From JAAETI01 sp964195945 (lineage in GTDB: Bacteria; Actinomycetota; Acidimicrobiia; Spongiisociales; UBA5794), in assembly GCA_964195945.1 (NCBI GenBank), contig CAXMRC010000037.1, forward strand, positions 1-64,000: a stretch of 64,000 bases of DNA, in the 5' to 3' direction. Positions 41,954 to 51,682 of the stretch are shown in pieces (positions within the stretch are counted from its first letter, which is position 1; each line of letters begins with the position of its first letter). A program made the translations under genes and the position numbers. The notes beneath the pieces were generated by a model. The model was not told the origin of the DNA. It saw nothing but the letters and a program-made list of their open reading frames with translations, and searched no databases.

Positions 41954-44058
41954 GTTCCCGCGTCTGGCCCGGCGAATCGTATCCCCTCGGGGCAACCTAC
42001 GACGGGGCAGGCACTAACTTTGCGATCTACGCCGAGAATGCTGACCGCGTCGAACTATGCCTCTTCGACGATGACAACAACGAAGCCCGTATCCGTCTCG
42101 ACGAGATAACCGCATTTACACATCACGCCTATGTGGTTGATGTCGGACCAGGGCAGCGGTACGGATTCAGGGTGCACGGACCGTGGTCCCCTGCCGACGG
42201 ACTCGCCTTCAACTCAGCCAAGCTACTCCTTGATCCGTACAGCAAAGCAATCGAAGGCACGGTGACGTGGTCGGATGAAGTCTTCGCCTATCAGAAGACA
42301 CACCCCGACCGGATTAGCGAAACCGATAGCGCTCCCAATATGCCGCGCTCCATCGTGGTTGATCCGTCGTTCGACTGGGGAGACGACACCGCACCAGGCA
42401 TCCCTCTGTACAAATCGGTGCTCTACGAGACGCACGTCAGGGGAATTTCGATGACCCACCCCGACGTTCCACCCGAGATCCGCGGGACCTACGCCGGGAT
42501 GGCAAGCAAACCAATCATCGAGCACCTGAAGGAGCTTGGCGTCTCCGCAGTCGAGCTCATGCCGGTGCACCATTTCGTCTCCGAGCATTCACTTATAGAA
42601 AACGATCTGACCAACTACTGGGGGTATGCCTCAATCGGCTATCTCGCCCCCCACGGGGGCTATTCAGCTTCTGGAGACCGCGGCCAGCAGGTCGTCGAAT
42701 TCAAGAAGATGGTCAAGGCGCTCCATGCGGCAAATATCGAGGTGATCCTCGACGTTGTCTACAACCACACATGTGAAGGCAGCATGCTCGGGCCGGCGCT
42801 GTCTTTCCGCGGCATCGATAATCAGACGTACTACCGGATAGATCCCAGCGACCGGCGTCGCTACGTCGACTACACCGGAACAGGAAACAGCCTCAACGTT
42901 CGGCATCCGGCAGTGCTCAAACTCATCATGGATAGTCTCCGCTATTGGGTAACCGAGATGCATGTTGACGGGTTCCGCTTCGATCTTGCCTCAACGCTGG
43001 CGCGAGAACTCCACGACGTCGACAAACTCTCCTCTTTCTTCGATCTGATCCAGCAAGACCCGGTGGTCAGCCGGGTCAAGCTGATCGCCGAACCATGGGA
43101 CGTCGGCGATGGCGGCTATCAGGTGGGCAACTTCCCCCCGCTGTGGTCGGAATGGAACGCAAAGTATCGAGACGGTATCCGTGACTACTGGAGAGGGACC
43201 GATTGGTCACTAGCCAACTTCGCATTACGGTTCACCGGCTCATCCGATCTCTACGGTTTCTCGGGAAGACGCCCCCACGCAAGCATCAACTTTGTTACCG
43301 CCCACGACGGATTCACACTCAACGATCTGGTCTCCTACAACGACAAACACAACACTGCCAACGGTGAACAGAACCGTGACGGCGAATCACACAATCGCTC
43401 TTGGAATTCGGGGGCGGAAGGGCCCAGTAGCGACCCCGACATCACCACGATCCGGAAACGACGCCAGCGGTCCATACTGATGACGCTGTTGCTGTCACAA
43501 GGTGTCCCGATGCTGCTCGGGGGCGACGAGCTAGGACGCACTCAGGGTGGCAACAACAACGCCTATTGCCAGGACAACGAGATCTCCTGGTACGACTGGG
43601 ATCGTACCGACCGGTTCTTGTTGGGGTTTACCAAAAGGCTGATAGGCATCCGCAACGACCACCCCGTGTTTCGGAGGCGCCGCTGGTTCGAAGGCAGGCC
43701 TGTCCATGGTGAGGATGTACGCGATATCGGCTGGTACAACACCGACGGAACACCGATGTCCGATAATGACTGGAACCTCGGATACGCTCGGTCGCTCTCT
43801 GTGTTCCTCAATGGCAAGGCCATCCCAACACCGGGGCCCCAGGGCGAGCGCGTAGACGATGACAGTTTCCTCGTCCTCTTCAACGCCCACACCGAGCCGG
43901 TAACCTTCACGGTACCGCAGGACCTCGGCGATTTTGAGTGGCAAGTTATGCTTGATACATCACGGGAAATGACCTGTAGCGATCTGATCGGAGCAGCTGA
44001 TGCATGGCCCGTTCAGGGATGGTCGGTTGTGCTACTGCAGCAAATCCAACAACAATGA
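41950..44058 (+). CDS. glgX: Glycogen debranching enzyme
   Basis: A 702-residue GH13 isoamylase-type enzyme. The N-terminal CBM48 carries YPLGATYDGAGTNFAIYAEN. The catalytic barrel shows VILDVVYNHTCEG, HVDGFRFDLASTLARELHDV with the nucleophile Asp, VKLIAEPWDVGDGGYQVGNF with the acid Glu, and FVTAHDGFTLNDLVSYNDKH with the third Asp. GlgX removes short branches left by phosphorylase. The TTG start at 41950 overlaps the glgP stop (TTGA), and its stop overlaps the glgA start. Confidence 0.93.
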   Translation: MSSRVWPGESYPLGATYDGAGTNFAIYAENADRVELCLFDDDNNEARIRLDEITAFTHHAYVVDVGPGQRYGFRVHGPWSPADGLAFNSAKLLLDPYSKAIEGTVTWSDEVFAYQKTHPDRISETDSAPNMPRSIVVDPSFDWGDDTAPGIPLYKSVLYETHVRGISMTHPDVPPEIRGTYAGMASKPIIEHLKELGVSAVELMPVHHFVSEHSLIENDLTNYWGYASIGYLAPHGGYSASGDRGQQVVEFKKMVKALHAANIEVILDVVYNHTCEGSMLGPALSFRGIDNQTYYRIDPSDRRRYVDYTGTGNSLNVRHPAVLKLIMDSLRYWVTEMHVDGFRFDLASTLARELHDVDKLSSFFDLIQQDPVVSRVKLIAEPWDVGDGGYQVGNFPPLWSEWNAKYRDGIRDYWRGTDWSLANFALRFTGSSDLYGFSGRRPHASINFVTAHDGFTLNDLVSYNDKHNTANGEQNRDGESHNRSWNSGAEGPSSDPDITTIRKRRQRSILMTLLLSQGVPMLLGGDELGRTQGGNNNAYCQDNEISWYDWDRTDRFLLGFTKRLIGIRNDHPVFRRRRWFEGRPVHGEDVRDIGWYNTDGTPMSDNDWNLGYARSLSVFLNGKAIPTPGPQGERVDDDSFLVLFNAHTEPVTFTVPQDLGDFEWQVMLDTSREMTCSDLIGAADAWPVQGWSVVLLQQIQQQ

Positions 44059-45464
44059 GGGTGCTGTTTGCCACCGCAGAGCTGAGTCCCTTGGCACGGG
44101 TTGGAGGGTTGGCCGAGGCCGCGGCGGGCCTGGTGGTAGCCCTGCGTACGGCCGGCATCACTGTGGACCTTATTCTCCCCGACTACAGCGAAACCGAGTT
44201 GACTGACGAAAGACCTCGGGATCTCGCAGTACCGAAGTGGGCCCGGCCGGCCACCGCACGGCGCGGCATTGCTGCCGGGGTTGGCGATGTCACCCTGGTC
44301 AGGGTCCCTGGAATGGTCCGCCCTCATCCCTACATCGACGAGAGTGGCGAAGGCTGGCCGGACAACGACATTCGGTTTTTTGCCTTCGCAGCTGCGGTTG
44401 CCAACCTCATCAAGACAAGCACCCCAGATGTTGTGCATCTCAACGACTGGCACACCGCAGCCGCTCTAGCTTTCCTCCGCAGACGCCCCCCTGCGGTATT
44501 CACTATTCACACGCTTGGCTACCAAGGTTGGGCTGGTCCGGAATGGCTGCCGCGGATTCCGAACCACTTTTCTGCCTACGAGAGTTTCGGTGACGTCAAC
44601 CCACTGGCAGGAGCGATCCAGGTTGCGGACCGTGTCATCACCGTCAGTCCCAACTATGCAGACGAAATCCGAAGGCCCGAGTCGGGAATGGGTCTTGACC
44701 ACATCCTGGCCGGGCTTGGTGATCGTCTGGTCGGTATCCGCAACGGGATTGACACTGCGATCTGGAATCCGGCAACCGACGGCATGCTGTCGGCCGGCTA
44801 CAGCATCGGTGATCTCAGCGGGAAAGAGGCGTCCCGCAAAGACCTGCACCACGAGACGGGGTGGGTCGATGATGGCACCCCGCTGGTTGGCATGGTCACC
44901 CGTCTGGTTGACCAGAAAGGAATCGACCTGGCACTGGAGGCAGTTCGATATGCATCCGGTGTCCCGTATCGGTTGGTAATGCTTGGCTCGGGAGATAAGC
45001 GACTGACGGATTGGGCTCGTTGGGCTGCAGAGACTTGGTCCCCGAACGTCTTCTTCGCCGACGGATACAACGAGAACCTGGCGCACAAAATCTTCGCTGG
45101 TTCTGACCTCTTGCTCATGCCGAGCCGCTTCGAGCCATGCGGACTGGCTCAGATGCAGGCTATGGCATACGCGACCATTCCTGTGGTGACAGATGTCGGC
45201 GGGCTTCACGACACGGTGATCGATGCGGATTCCGATCGGAAGAAGGGGACCGGGTTCCTCGCCACCACCGTCACCGTTCCAGGGGTGGTCGACGCTCTAC
45301 ATCGTGCTGTCCGCGCCTGGCGACACAAACAACGGCGTACCGCCATCCAAAAACGCGGGATGGGTCAAGACTGGTCTTGGCAGCGACCGGCGCAGCAACA
45401 CATCGATCTCTACGAGGAAATGCTGGCGCAGTCTGCCGGCCCCGAATCTCCTAGGCGTACTTGA
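44055..45464 (+). CDS. glgA: Glycogen synthase (GT5)
   Basis: A 469-residue GT5 glycogen/starch synthase using ADP-glucose. The N-terminal donor-site motif, usually KxGGL, reads RVGGL here (LSPLARVGGLAEAAAGLVV), a conservative change. PDVVHLNDWHTAA, FTIHTLGYQGWAGPEWLPRI, ADRVITVSPNYADEI, LVGIRNGIDTAIWNP, LVGMVTRLVDQKGIDL and LLMPSRFEPCGLAQMQAMAY with the acceptor-domain motif are present. The ATG overlaps the glgX stop. Its 3' end overlaps the convergent glgC by 14 bases. With glgC and glgB it makes glycogen. Confidence 0.9.
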   Translation: MRVLFATAELSPLARVGGLAEAAAGLVVALRTAGITVDLILPDYSETELTDERPRDLAVPKWARPATARRGIAAGVGDVTLVRVPGMVRPHPYIDESGEGWPDNDIRFFAFAAAVANLIKTSTPDVVHLNDWHTAAALAFLRRRPPAVFTIHTLGYQGWAGPEWLPRIPNHFSAYESFGDVNPLAGAIQVADRVITVSPNYADEIRRPESGMGLDHILAGLGDRLVGIRNGIDTAIWNPATDGMLSAGYSIGDLSGKEASRKDLHHETGWVDDGTPLVGMVTRLVDQKGIDLALEAVRYASGVPYRLVMLGSGDKRLTDWARWAAETWSPNVFFADGYNENLAHKIFAGSDLLLMPSRFEPCGLAQMQAMAYATIPVVTDVGGLHDTVIDADSDRKKGTGFLATTVTVPGVVDALHRAVRAWRHKQRRTAIQKRGMGQDWSWQRPAQQHIDLYEEMLAQSAGPESPRRT

Positions 45465-46701
45465 CCTTTTGGCCCTTGCCGATGGCGATAATCCCACCTG
45501 GCGACACCACAAACTCTTCAGCATCACGTGCCGCATCGGTGCCAATCTGCCGGTTGCGCGGGATTACTACGTGTTTGTCGACGATGGAGTTACGAATCGT
45601 GGCGTTGGCACCGACATGAACGTCGTCGAAGAGAATCGATCCCTCGACGGTGGCCCCAGGTTCAATCCTCACGTTCGGCGACAAGACCGAACCATGGACT
45701 GTTGCTCCGGTGACAATGCATCCAGGCGACAGCATTGAGTTGGCGATGTCACCTGAGCCGTATTCACCGTGAGCGACGATCTTGGCAGGTGGCAACGTGC
45801 GGAACTGGGTAAATACCCGCCAGTCGTCGTTATACAGGTTGAAGACCGGATGTGGGGCAACGAGATCCATGTTGGCTTCGTAATACGAATCGAGCGTCCC
45901 AACGTCTCTCCAATAATGCCGATCGCGCGGTGTCTCGCCAGGGACCTCGTTGGTGGTGAAGTCGTACACGTGAGCCTGCCCGGAAGCGACAAGCGCAGGG
46001 ATGATGTCACCGCCAAGATCCCGACCCGATTCCTTGTCCTCAGCGTCAGCGTTGAGAACATCGACAAGAACCTCGGAGCTGAAGATGTAGTTGCCCATGG
46101 ATGCAAGCACCTCATCAGGGTTGTCAGCCAAACCCTTCGGATCGTCAGGCTTCTCCAGAAACGCATCGATCATCGACGAATAAGGGTTCCGCTCGATGAC
46201 ACCAAAAGCGCTCGCCTCGGCACGAGGCACCCGGATCGCGGCAACGGTTACGCCAGCCCCACTGTCGATGTGATGTTCCAGCATCTGCCTCGGGTCCATG
46301 CGGTAAATATGATCTGCGCCGAAAACAAAGATGTAGTCGGGGTGCTCATCGTCTATGAGATTCATATTCTGAAAAATGGCGTCTGCCGAACCCGCGAACC
46401 ATTGCGGGCCGCGACGCATTTGGGCAGGAACAGAGGTGACGTAGTTGCCCAAGAATGTCGACATGCGCCATGTCGTCGACAGGTGCACATCAAGGCTGTG
46501 ACTCTTGTACTGAGTGAGAACGACAATCTTGCGAAACTCACCGTTCGCCAGGTTGGAGAGCGCAAAGTCGATCAGCCGATACTGGCCACCGTACGGAACG
46601 GCTGGTTTCGCTCGCACCGAAGTGAGCGGCAGCAATCGTGAGCCCTGCCCTCCGGCTAGAACCATGGAAAGGACCTTCGGAGTCGAAGCGCGAGTAAGCA
46701 T
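45451..46701 (-). CDS. glgC: Glucose-1-phosphate adenylyltransferase
   Basis: A 416-residue ADP-glucose pyrophosphorylase, the committed step to glycogen. SMVLAGGQGSRLLPLTSVRA and KPAVPYGGQYRLIDFALSNL are the nucleotide-binding opening, QYKSHSLDVHLSTTWRM and RGPQWFAGSADAIFQNMNLI follow, and YIFVFGADHIYRMDPRQML carries the catalytic Asp. The C-terminal half is a left-handed beta-helix (HGEYGSGDIANSMLSPGCIV). ATG 46701 is chosen over the open frame back to 46806, whose extra 35 residues are Cys/Arg-rich and unlike the family. It is divergent from glgB with 96 bases between them, and its stop overlaps glgA. Confidence 0.95.
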   Translation of the reverse strand: MLTRASTPKVLSMVLAGGQGSRLLPLTSVRAKPAVPYGGQYRLIDFALSNLANGEFRKIVVLTQYKSHSLDVHLSTTWRMSTFLGNYVTSVPAQMRRGPQWFAGSADAIFQNMNLIDDEHPDYIFVFGADHIYRMDPRQMLEHHIDSGAGVTVAAIRVPRAEASAFGVIERNPYSSMIDAFLEKPDDPKGLADNPDEVLASMGNYIFSSEVLVDVLNADAEDKESGRDLGGDIIPALVASGQAHVYDFTTNEVPGETPRDRHYWRDVGTLDSYYEANMDLVAPHPVFNLYNDDWRVFTQFRTLPPAKIVAHGEYGSGDIANSMLSPGCIVTGATVHGSVLSPNVRIEPGATVEGSILFDDVHVGANATIRNSIVDKHVVIPRNRQIGTDAARDAEEFVVSPGGIIAIGKGQKVKYA

Positions 46702-46797
46702 GAACACATGATGCCACATCGACCAAGAACCTCCACAAAAGCGCCGACGCCCGCATCGAGATTGCCTACCGGCCTTGCAGCACTGTAATTTGCAGTC

Positions 46798-48651
46798 ATG
46801 ACGCAACGATCATTCACAGACGACGACCGCTGGTCGTTCAACGGCGGAACCCACGCATCTCTCTACGACATCCTCGGTGCACAGGTCGACGGAACAGGGA
46901 CAACGTTCCGGGTTTGGGCACCATCCGCATCACGAGTCGAAGTCGTCGGTGATTTCAACTCATGGACCGATGGTTGGGCACTAGGTCCTGATCGGTCAGG
47001 CATCTGGAGCGGACATATTCCTGATCTTGGACCGGGTGAGATCTACAAATACCGGATTACCCCCAGCAAAGGGCCCGCCTTCGACAAAGCCGACCCGTTT
47101 GCGTTCCGAGCCCAGGAACCCCCGCGAACCGCATCGGTCGTTTGGGACCTCGGATACGAATGGGCGGACCAAGCCTGGATGAAGACCAGGGCCAAAAACA
47201 ATGCTCTCGACGCACCGATCTCAATATACGAACTTCACCTTGGTTCGTGGCGGTACGAGCCAGGCGGCTACCGCGCCATCGCCCATCAACTGGCTGAGTA
47301 CGTGCTCGAGGTTGGATTCACCCACGTCGAGCTGCTCCCTGTCATGGAACACCCCTTCTACGGGTCATGGGGTTACCAATCGACCGGGTACTTTGCGGCA
47401 ACCGCCCGATATGGCACCCCCCAAGACCTGATGTACCTCGTCGACTACCTGCATCAGAAGGGAATAGGGGTGATCCTCGACTGGGTTCCCTCGCATTTCC
47501 CGTCAGACGCCCACGGTCTTGCTGCCTTCGACGGAACCCACCTCTACGAACACAGCGATCCGCAACTCGGCTATCACCCCGATTGGGACAGCCTGATCTT
47601 CAATTACGACCGGTTCGAGGTGAGGAGCTTTCTTCTCTCCAGCGCTCTGTTCTGGCTCGACAAGTATCACGCGGACGGTATCCGGGTCGATGCGGTTGCC
47701 TCAATGCTCTACCGGGACTACTCGCGCAAGGAGGGCGAGTGGATACCCAACGAGTTCGGGGGTCGGGAGAATCTCGGCGCTATCTCGCTGCTGCAACTCA
47801 TCAACAAAGCCGCATATGCACGCCATCCCGATATCCAGATGTACGCCGAGGAGTCCACCGCCTTCCCGATGGTGACCCACCCGACCGACGTCGGTGGTCT
47901 TGGCTTCGGCCAGAAATGGGACATGGGCTGGATGAATGACACTTTGCGATATGTGGCAAAGGACCCCGTCCATCGTCGCCACCACCACTCGGTCCTCAGC
48001 TTTCGAATGGTTTATGCATTCAATGAGAACTTCACGTTGCCGCTGTCTCATGACGAGGTGGTACACGGCAAAGGGTCCCTGCTGAGCAAACAGCCCGGCG
48101 ACCGTTGGCAACAGTTCGCCGGCCTGCGTCTGCTCTTTGGCTATCAATGGGCACAACCTGGCAAAAAACTCCTGTTCATGGGGGGCGAATTCGGTGCTGC
48201 AAGCGAATGGAACCATGAGCAAGAGCTCGACTGGGTCGCGGCCGGCGACTCGGACAACATCGGAGTGACCAGATGGGTCTCCGATCTCAACCGTCTGTTG
48301 CAGGACAACACATCGCTTCACCAAAGAGATAACGATCCTGAGGGTTTTCGCTGGGTCGTCGGCAATGACGATGCCAACAGTGTCTACGCCTTCCTCCGGT
48401 TCGACCACAGTGGAAAACCCCTGCTATTCGTGGCCAACTTCACCCCGGTGGTGCGGAACGACTATCGGCTCGGGCTACCGAGCGACGGCGACTGGGTCGA
48501 GGTCCTTAACGGTGATCACCTTCGCTACGGGGGCAGCGGAATCACCAATCCCGGGAATCTCACCGCCGACTCAATACCCAGCCATGGCTTCGATCAATCA
48601 ATCGCGATCACAGTGCCACCGCTCACCGGCATTTTCCTGGCCCCAGCGTAA
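46798..48651 (+). CDS. glgB: 1,4-alpha-glucan branching enzyme
   Basis: A 617-residue GH13 branching enzyme of the short form that lacks the extra N-terminal domain. The N-terminal CBM48 has GTTFRVWAPSASRVEVVGDF, and the barrel has VILDWVPSHFPSDAHGLAAF, DGIRVDAVASMLYRDYSRKE with the nucleophile, MYAEESTAFPMVTHPTDVGG with the catalytic Glu and FTLPLSHDEVVHGKGSLLSK. It forms alpha-1,6 branches in growing glucan. It begins at ATG 46798 with the divergent glgC start 96 bases away, so a shared control region between the two is likely. Confidence 0.95.
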   Translation: MTQRSFTDDDRWSFNGGTHASLYDILGAQVDGTGTTFRVWAPSASRVEVVGDFNSWTDGWALGPDRSGIWSGHIPDLGPGEIYKYRITPSKGPAFDKADPFAFRAQEPPRTASVVWDLGYEWADQAWMKTRAKNNALDAPISIYELHLGSWRYEPGGYRAIAHQLAEYVLEVGFTHVELLPVMEHPFYGSWGYQSTGYFAATARYGTPQDLMYLVDYLHQKGIGVILDWVPSHFPSDAHGLAAFDGTHLYEHSDPQLGYHPDWDSLIFNYDRFEVRSFLLSSALFWLDKYHADGIRVDAVASMLYRDYSRKEGEWIPNEFGGRENLGAISLLQLINKAAYARHPDIQMYAEESTAFPMVTHPTDVGGLGFGQKWDMGWMNDTLRYVAKDPVHRRHHHSVLSFRMVYAFNENFTLPLSHDEVVHGKGSLLSKQPGDRWQQFAGLRLLFGYQWAQPGKKLLFMGGEFGAASEWNHEQELDWVAAGDSDNIGVTRWVSDLNRLLQDNTSLHQRDNDPEGFRWVVGNDDANSVYAFLRFDHSGKPLLFVANFTPVVRNDYRLGLPSDGDWVEVLNGDHLRYGGSGITNPGNLTADSIPSHGFDQSIAITVPPLTGIFLAPA

Positions 48652-48724
48652 GAAACCTCACCCAGGGATCTAGCGAGCCAGCGGATCGTTTAGGTAGCGC
48701 CGCTCGATACCGATAAGCGACTCT

Positions 48725-49642
48725 ATGCCCTCAGCGATAGAGTTCTCTCACGTCACCAGACGGTTTGGCGACATCACAGCAGTTGACGATCTAACCCTCG
48801 AAGTGCCGGAAGGATCGATCACGGTTCTGCTCGGCCCCAACGGGGCCGGCAAGACAACCACGGTGCGTCTGGCAACCGGAGCGCTGGGTAGCGACAAAGG
48901 TGCCATAAGGGTTCTCGGTCTCGACCCGCAAACAGACGGCGACGAAGTTCGGGCGCGGTGCGCGGTCGTACCTCCAAAACCAGCGCTGTATGACAATCTG
49001 ACCGGCTGGGAGAACCTCAAATTCAGCGCAGACATCTTCGCCGCCGACCACGCCGCGATCCGGCCCGCCGCAGAACGATTCGGTATCGAGCACGCTCTCG
49101 ACCTCAATGTCGGTGGCTACTCCACTGGGATGAGAACACGACTCGCATTGGCCCGTGCCGTTCTCCACGATCCGGAGGTATTGCTCCTGGACGAGCCGAC
49201 CGCAGGTCTCGACCCGGAATCGGCCAGGGCGGTCCTCAATCTGATTCGAGAGCTCGCGGGACGAGGGCGGACGATCGTCCTTTGTACCCATCTGCTGCAC
49301 GAAGCCGAAGGTGTCGCCGACCAGGTAGTCCTCATGGGGGCAGGACACGCTCGAATCGTCGGAAGCCAGGACGATCTCGCCGACAGATTCGTGACCAATC
49401 CCGCTGTCATCATCGATGCAGAAGATCGGAGCTCGCTGACAAGGCTCAACGAGCACCGCGATGTCGTATCCGCCGAGTGGAATGGTGCCATCCACGTACG
49501 GTTGGCCCATCTCGATCGATTACCCGACCTTGTCGCTGATCTGGTTGGTTCAGGAGTTCGCATCACCAGGGTCGAGCCAGATAATCCGACTCTGGAGACG
49601 CTCTACTTTGAGATGCAGCGATCGCTACGGGAGGAATCATGA
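48725..49642 (+). CDS. ABC exporter ATP-binding protein
   Basis: A 305-residue ABC-2 type ATPase. Walker A is LLGPNGAGKTTTVRLATG, the signature region is VGGYSTGMRTRLALARAVLH (the LSGGQ equivalent reads YSTGM), Walker B is EVLLLDEPTAGLDPESARAV, and the switch His lies in LCTHLLHEAEGVADQVVLM. A C-terminal domain of about 90 residues follows. It precedes and overlaps the permease gene. The pair probably exports a drug, lipid or polysaccharide precursor; the next gene, a GT87-like protein, suggests a glycan link. Confidence 0.9.
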   Translation: MPSAIEFSHVTRRFGDITAVDDLTLEVPEGSITVLLGPNGAGKTTTVRLATGALGSDKGAIRVLGLDPQTDGDEVRARCAVVPPKPALYDNLTGWENLKFSADIFAADHAAIRPAAERFGIEHALDLNVGGYSTGMRTRLALARAVLHDPEVLLLDEPTAGLDPESARAVLNLIRELAGRGRTIVLCTHLLHEAEGVADQVVLMGAGHARIVGSQDDLADRFVTNPAVIIDAEDRSSLTRLNEHRDVVSAEWNGAIHVRLAHLDRLPDLVADLVGSGVRITRVEPDNPTLETLYFEMQRSLREES

Positions 49643-50463
49643 GGTGGGACCGCATGCTCACCGTGGCCCGCATCGACCTGCGTCGTCTATTCAAGAGCAA
49701 GGATTACTGGATCCCTATGGGGTTCCTCGCCTCGGTGTTCTTCATAGGGCTACCGTTTCTGTTGCTCACCATCGTGACATCGACAACCAGCAGTGATCTA
49801 GTCAACAAGATCGGCGAAGTCCTCCAGACGCTTCCCGGCCCGGTACAAGACAACGTTGTTGGTACAACGCCAGAAGCACGCGGGGCCTACATGCTTGCTG
49901 TATATCTGCTGGCCCCGGTGGCAATCGTGGTTCCTCTGACGATCTCCTCTGCGGTGGGCGCACACGCCATAGTCGGCGAGCGCGAACGAGGAACCGGCGA
50001 GTTTCTGGCTCACTCACCGCTGACAGAGCGAGAAATCTTTATGGGCAAAATGCTGGCCAGCCTGGTGCCTGGATTCCTGGCGACGGCGGTCGGCTTTGCC
50101 GTCTATTCGCTCCTCGTGAACATCAAGGTCGGCCCGCTGATCGGTGGCTGGTTCTTCCCGACGGCCGGGTGGTGGATCTTGATCGTATGGGTGGTCCCTC
50201 CGTTTATCGCCCTTGCCCTTTCGGTAATCCTGTGGGTTTCTTCGAAGGTGCGCAGCACCGCCGCTGCCCAGCAAGCCGCGACGCTTGTGTCCCTGCCGGT
50301 TATATTCGCCGCCTACGGGGTATCGAGCGGCTTGCTCATCAATCCCGTGTTGGCAGCTTTCGGTATCGGTCTCGTGGCGTGGGTCTTGGCCATCTTGGGG
50401 CTCATCACTGGATCCAGGGCACTCAGCCGTGAAAGCCTGCTCGGTTTCGGAGGTGATGGTTGA
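49639..50463 (+). CDS. ABC-2 type permease
   Basis: A 274-residue membrane protein with six hydrophobic helices: one near 20-45 after a short basic head (RIDLRRLFKSKDYWIPMGFL), a loop, then LAPVAIVVPLTISSAVGAHA and further helices to the end. The sequence VGERERGTGEFLAHSPLTER is the conserved cytoplasmic coupling loop of ABC-2 permeases. The ATG at 49639 overlaps the upstream stop. The protein pairs with the ATPase to form the exporter. Confidence 0.85.
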   Translation: MRWDRMLTVARIDLRRLFKSKDYWIPMGFLASVFFIGLPFLLLTIVTSTTSSDLVNKIGEVLQTLPGPVQDNVVGTTPEARGAYMLAVYLLAPVAIVVPLTISSAVGAHAIVGERERGTGEFLAHSPLTEREIFMGKMLASLVPGFLATAVGFAVYSLLVNIKVGPLIGGWFFPTAGWWILIVWVVPPFIALALSVILWVSSKVRSTAAAQQAATLVSLPVIFAAYGVSSGLLINPVLAAFGIGLVAWVLAILGLITGSRALSRESLLGFGGDG

Positions 50464-51665
50464 ACAAGGCGCCACTAATCGATGATGATTCTGGTGGAAG
50501 TGCTGTCAGGATCGGCAACCTGTCTGTCCCTCGAGAGTTCGTCTGGGTTCTACTGCTGACGCTCGTCCTTGTGGTCGGTCTCAGCGTGGCTTCATCACCC
50601 TGGGCGGTCTACCGGAACGACCCCATCGCGTTTGCGGATCGATCTCGGCCCTTCCTGGATGGTCAGTTGCCCTACATCGATTTTGAGTTCGAACACTTGC
50701 CCCTGGCGTTCATTCCGATGCTGGCATCGGCCCTTCTCGAAACAGTCCTTCCCATCCACTACACAGTCATCTTCTGGCTGCTGATGAGCGGGGTGCTGTT
50801 CGGCTGCGGCGTTGTACTGAATCGAATTGGCCGCGAAGTCGGCGTTGCTGACGCCGCGTTGCGGTGGGTTGTCATCTCCTGGGCTGTCCTGCCGCTGCTC
50901 TCATTCAGGTTGGATGCCCTTTCGGTGCTCTTAACCCTGATTGCCCTGCTGTGCGCCATTGTTGGCAAACATCGCAAGTCGGCGTGGGCGATGGCAGGTG
51001 CCATCGCTGCAAAAGGGTGGCCAATTGTGCTCTCGGTTGTGGACTGGTGGAGAGGCGAACGACGGCGCGCGGCTGCAACCGTAGCTTTGACCACGATTGG
51101 CGTACTTGGGCTCGCCATGTTCCCCATGTTCCGCTCCGGACGCTCGTTCTCGGGCGTCCACATCGAGACATTCACGGGTGCTCTCATCGCTCTGATTCGC
51201 ACTCTGTCCGGTTCTTCCACGGAGGTGTCATTTGCAGCAGGTGCCAGCTACGTAGAGGCGGGAGTCTGGGCGTTAGTCGTGAACGTACTGATCGGCCTGA
51301 GTCTCGGCATATACGCCTTGCGTGTGCTCGGGACCCGGTTCGACTGGCGTCGTGCCATTGATCTCCTCGGAGTTCTCACGATCGCGCTGATGTTGCTCAG
51401 CCCGCTGCTGTCGGCTCAGTTTGTCATCTGGGTGACACCATTTGCAGCTCTCAGCTCCAGCTCCAGGGTTCGGATGGGGGTCGCCGCTGCAGCATTGCTG
51501 ACTGGTGTATTCGTGACATTTTGGTTCATGGAGTCGTGGTGGTGGTGGGCGGTGATCGTCGCCCGCAACGTCATCTTGTTGTGGACCGGCTGGAGTTGGG
51601 CTCAACACCTGTCATGGCCACGACCGCAGGTCAAGCTTGACGTGGCCAAAGGTGCGGCGGTGTAG
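50460..51665 (+). CDS. GT87/DUF2029-like integral membrane protein
   Basis: A 401-residue polytopic protein with about 10 helices. The loop after the first helix, YRNDPIAFADRSRPFLDGQL then PYIDFEFEHLPLAF, matches polyprenol-phosphate-mannose-type mannosyltransferases of the GT87/DUF2029 group, in which the D and the Y-x-D..FE..P stretch are conserved. A short basic tail ends the protein. The TTG start at 50460 sits after GGAGGTGATGG and overlaps the permease stop. It likely transfers a sugar from a lipid carrier outside the membrane; the donor and acceptor are unknown. Confidence 0.65.
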   Translation: MNKAPLIDDDSGGSAVRIGNLSVPREFVWVLLLTLVLVVGLSVASSPWAVYRNDPIAFADRSRPFLDGQLPYIDFEFEHLPLAFIPMLASALLETVLPIHYTVIFWLLMSGVLFGCGVVLNRIGREVGVADAALRWVVISWAVLPLLSFRLDALSVLLTLIALLCAIVGKHRKSAWAMAGAIAAKGWPIVLSVVDWWRGERRRAAATVALTTIGVLGLAMFPMFRSGRSFSGVHIETFTGALIALIRTLSGSSTEVSFAAGASYVEAGVWALVVNVLIGLSLGIYALRVLGTRFDWRRAIDLLGVLTIALMLLSPLLSAQFVIWVTPFAALSSSSRVRMGVAAAALLTGVFVTFWFMESWWWWAVIVARNVILLWTGWSWAQHLSWPRPQVKLDVAKGAAV

Positions 51666-51682
51666 CGATGGTTGAGGAATAG

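Noticed and set aside
46702..46806. Longer start for glgC
   Set aside because: The extra 35 residues are Cys/Arg-rich and unlike any GlgC; ATG 46701 matches the family start.
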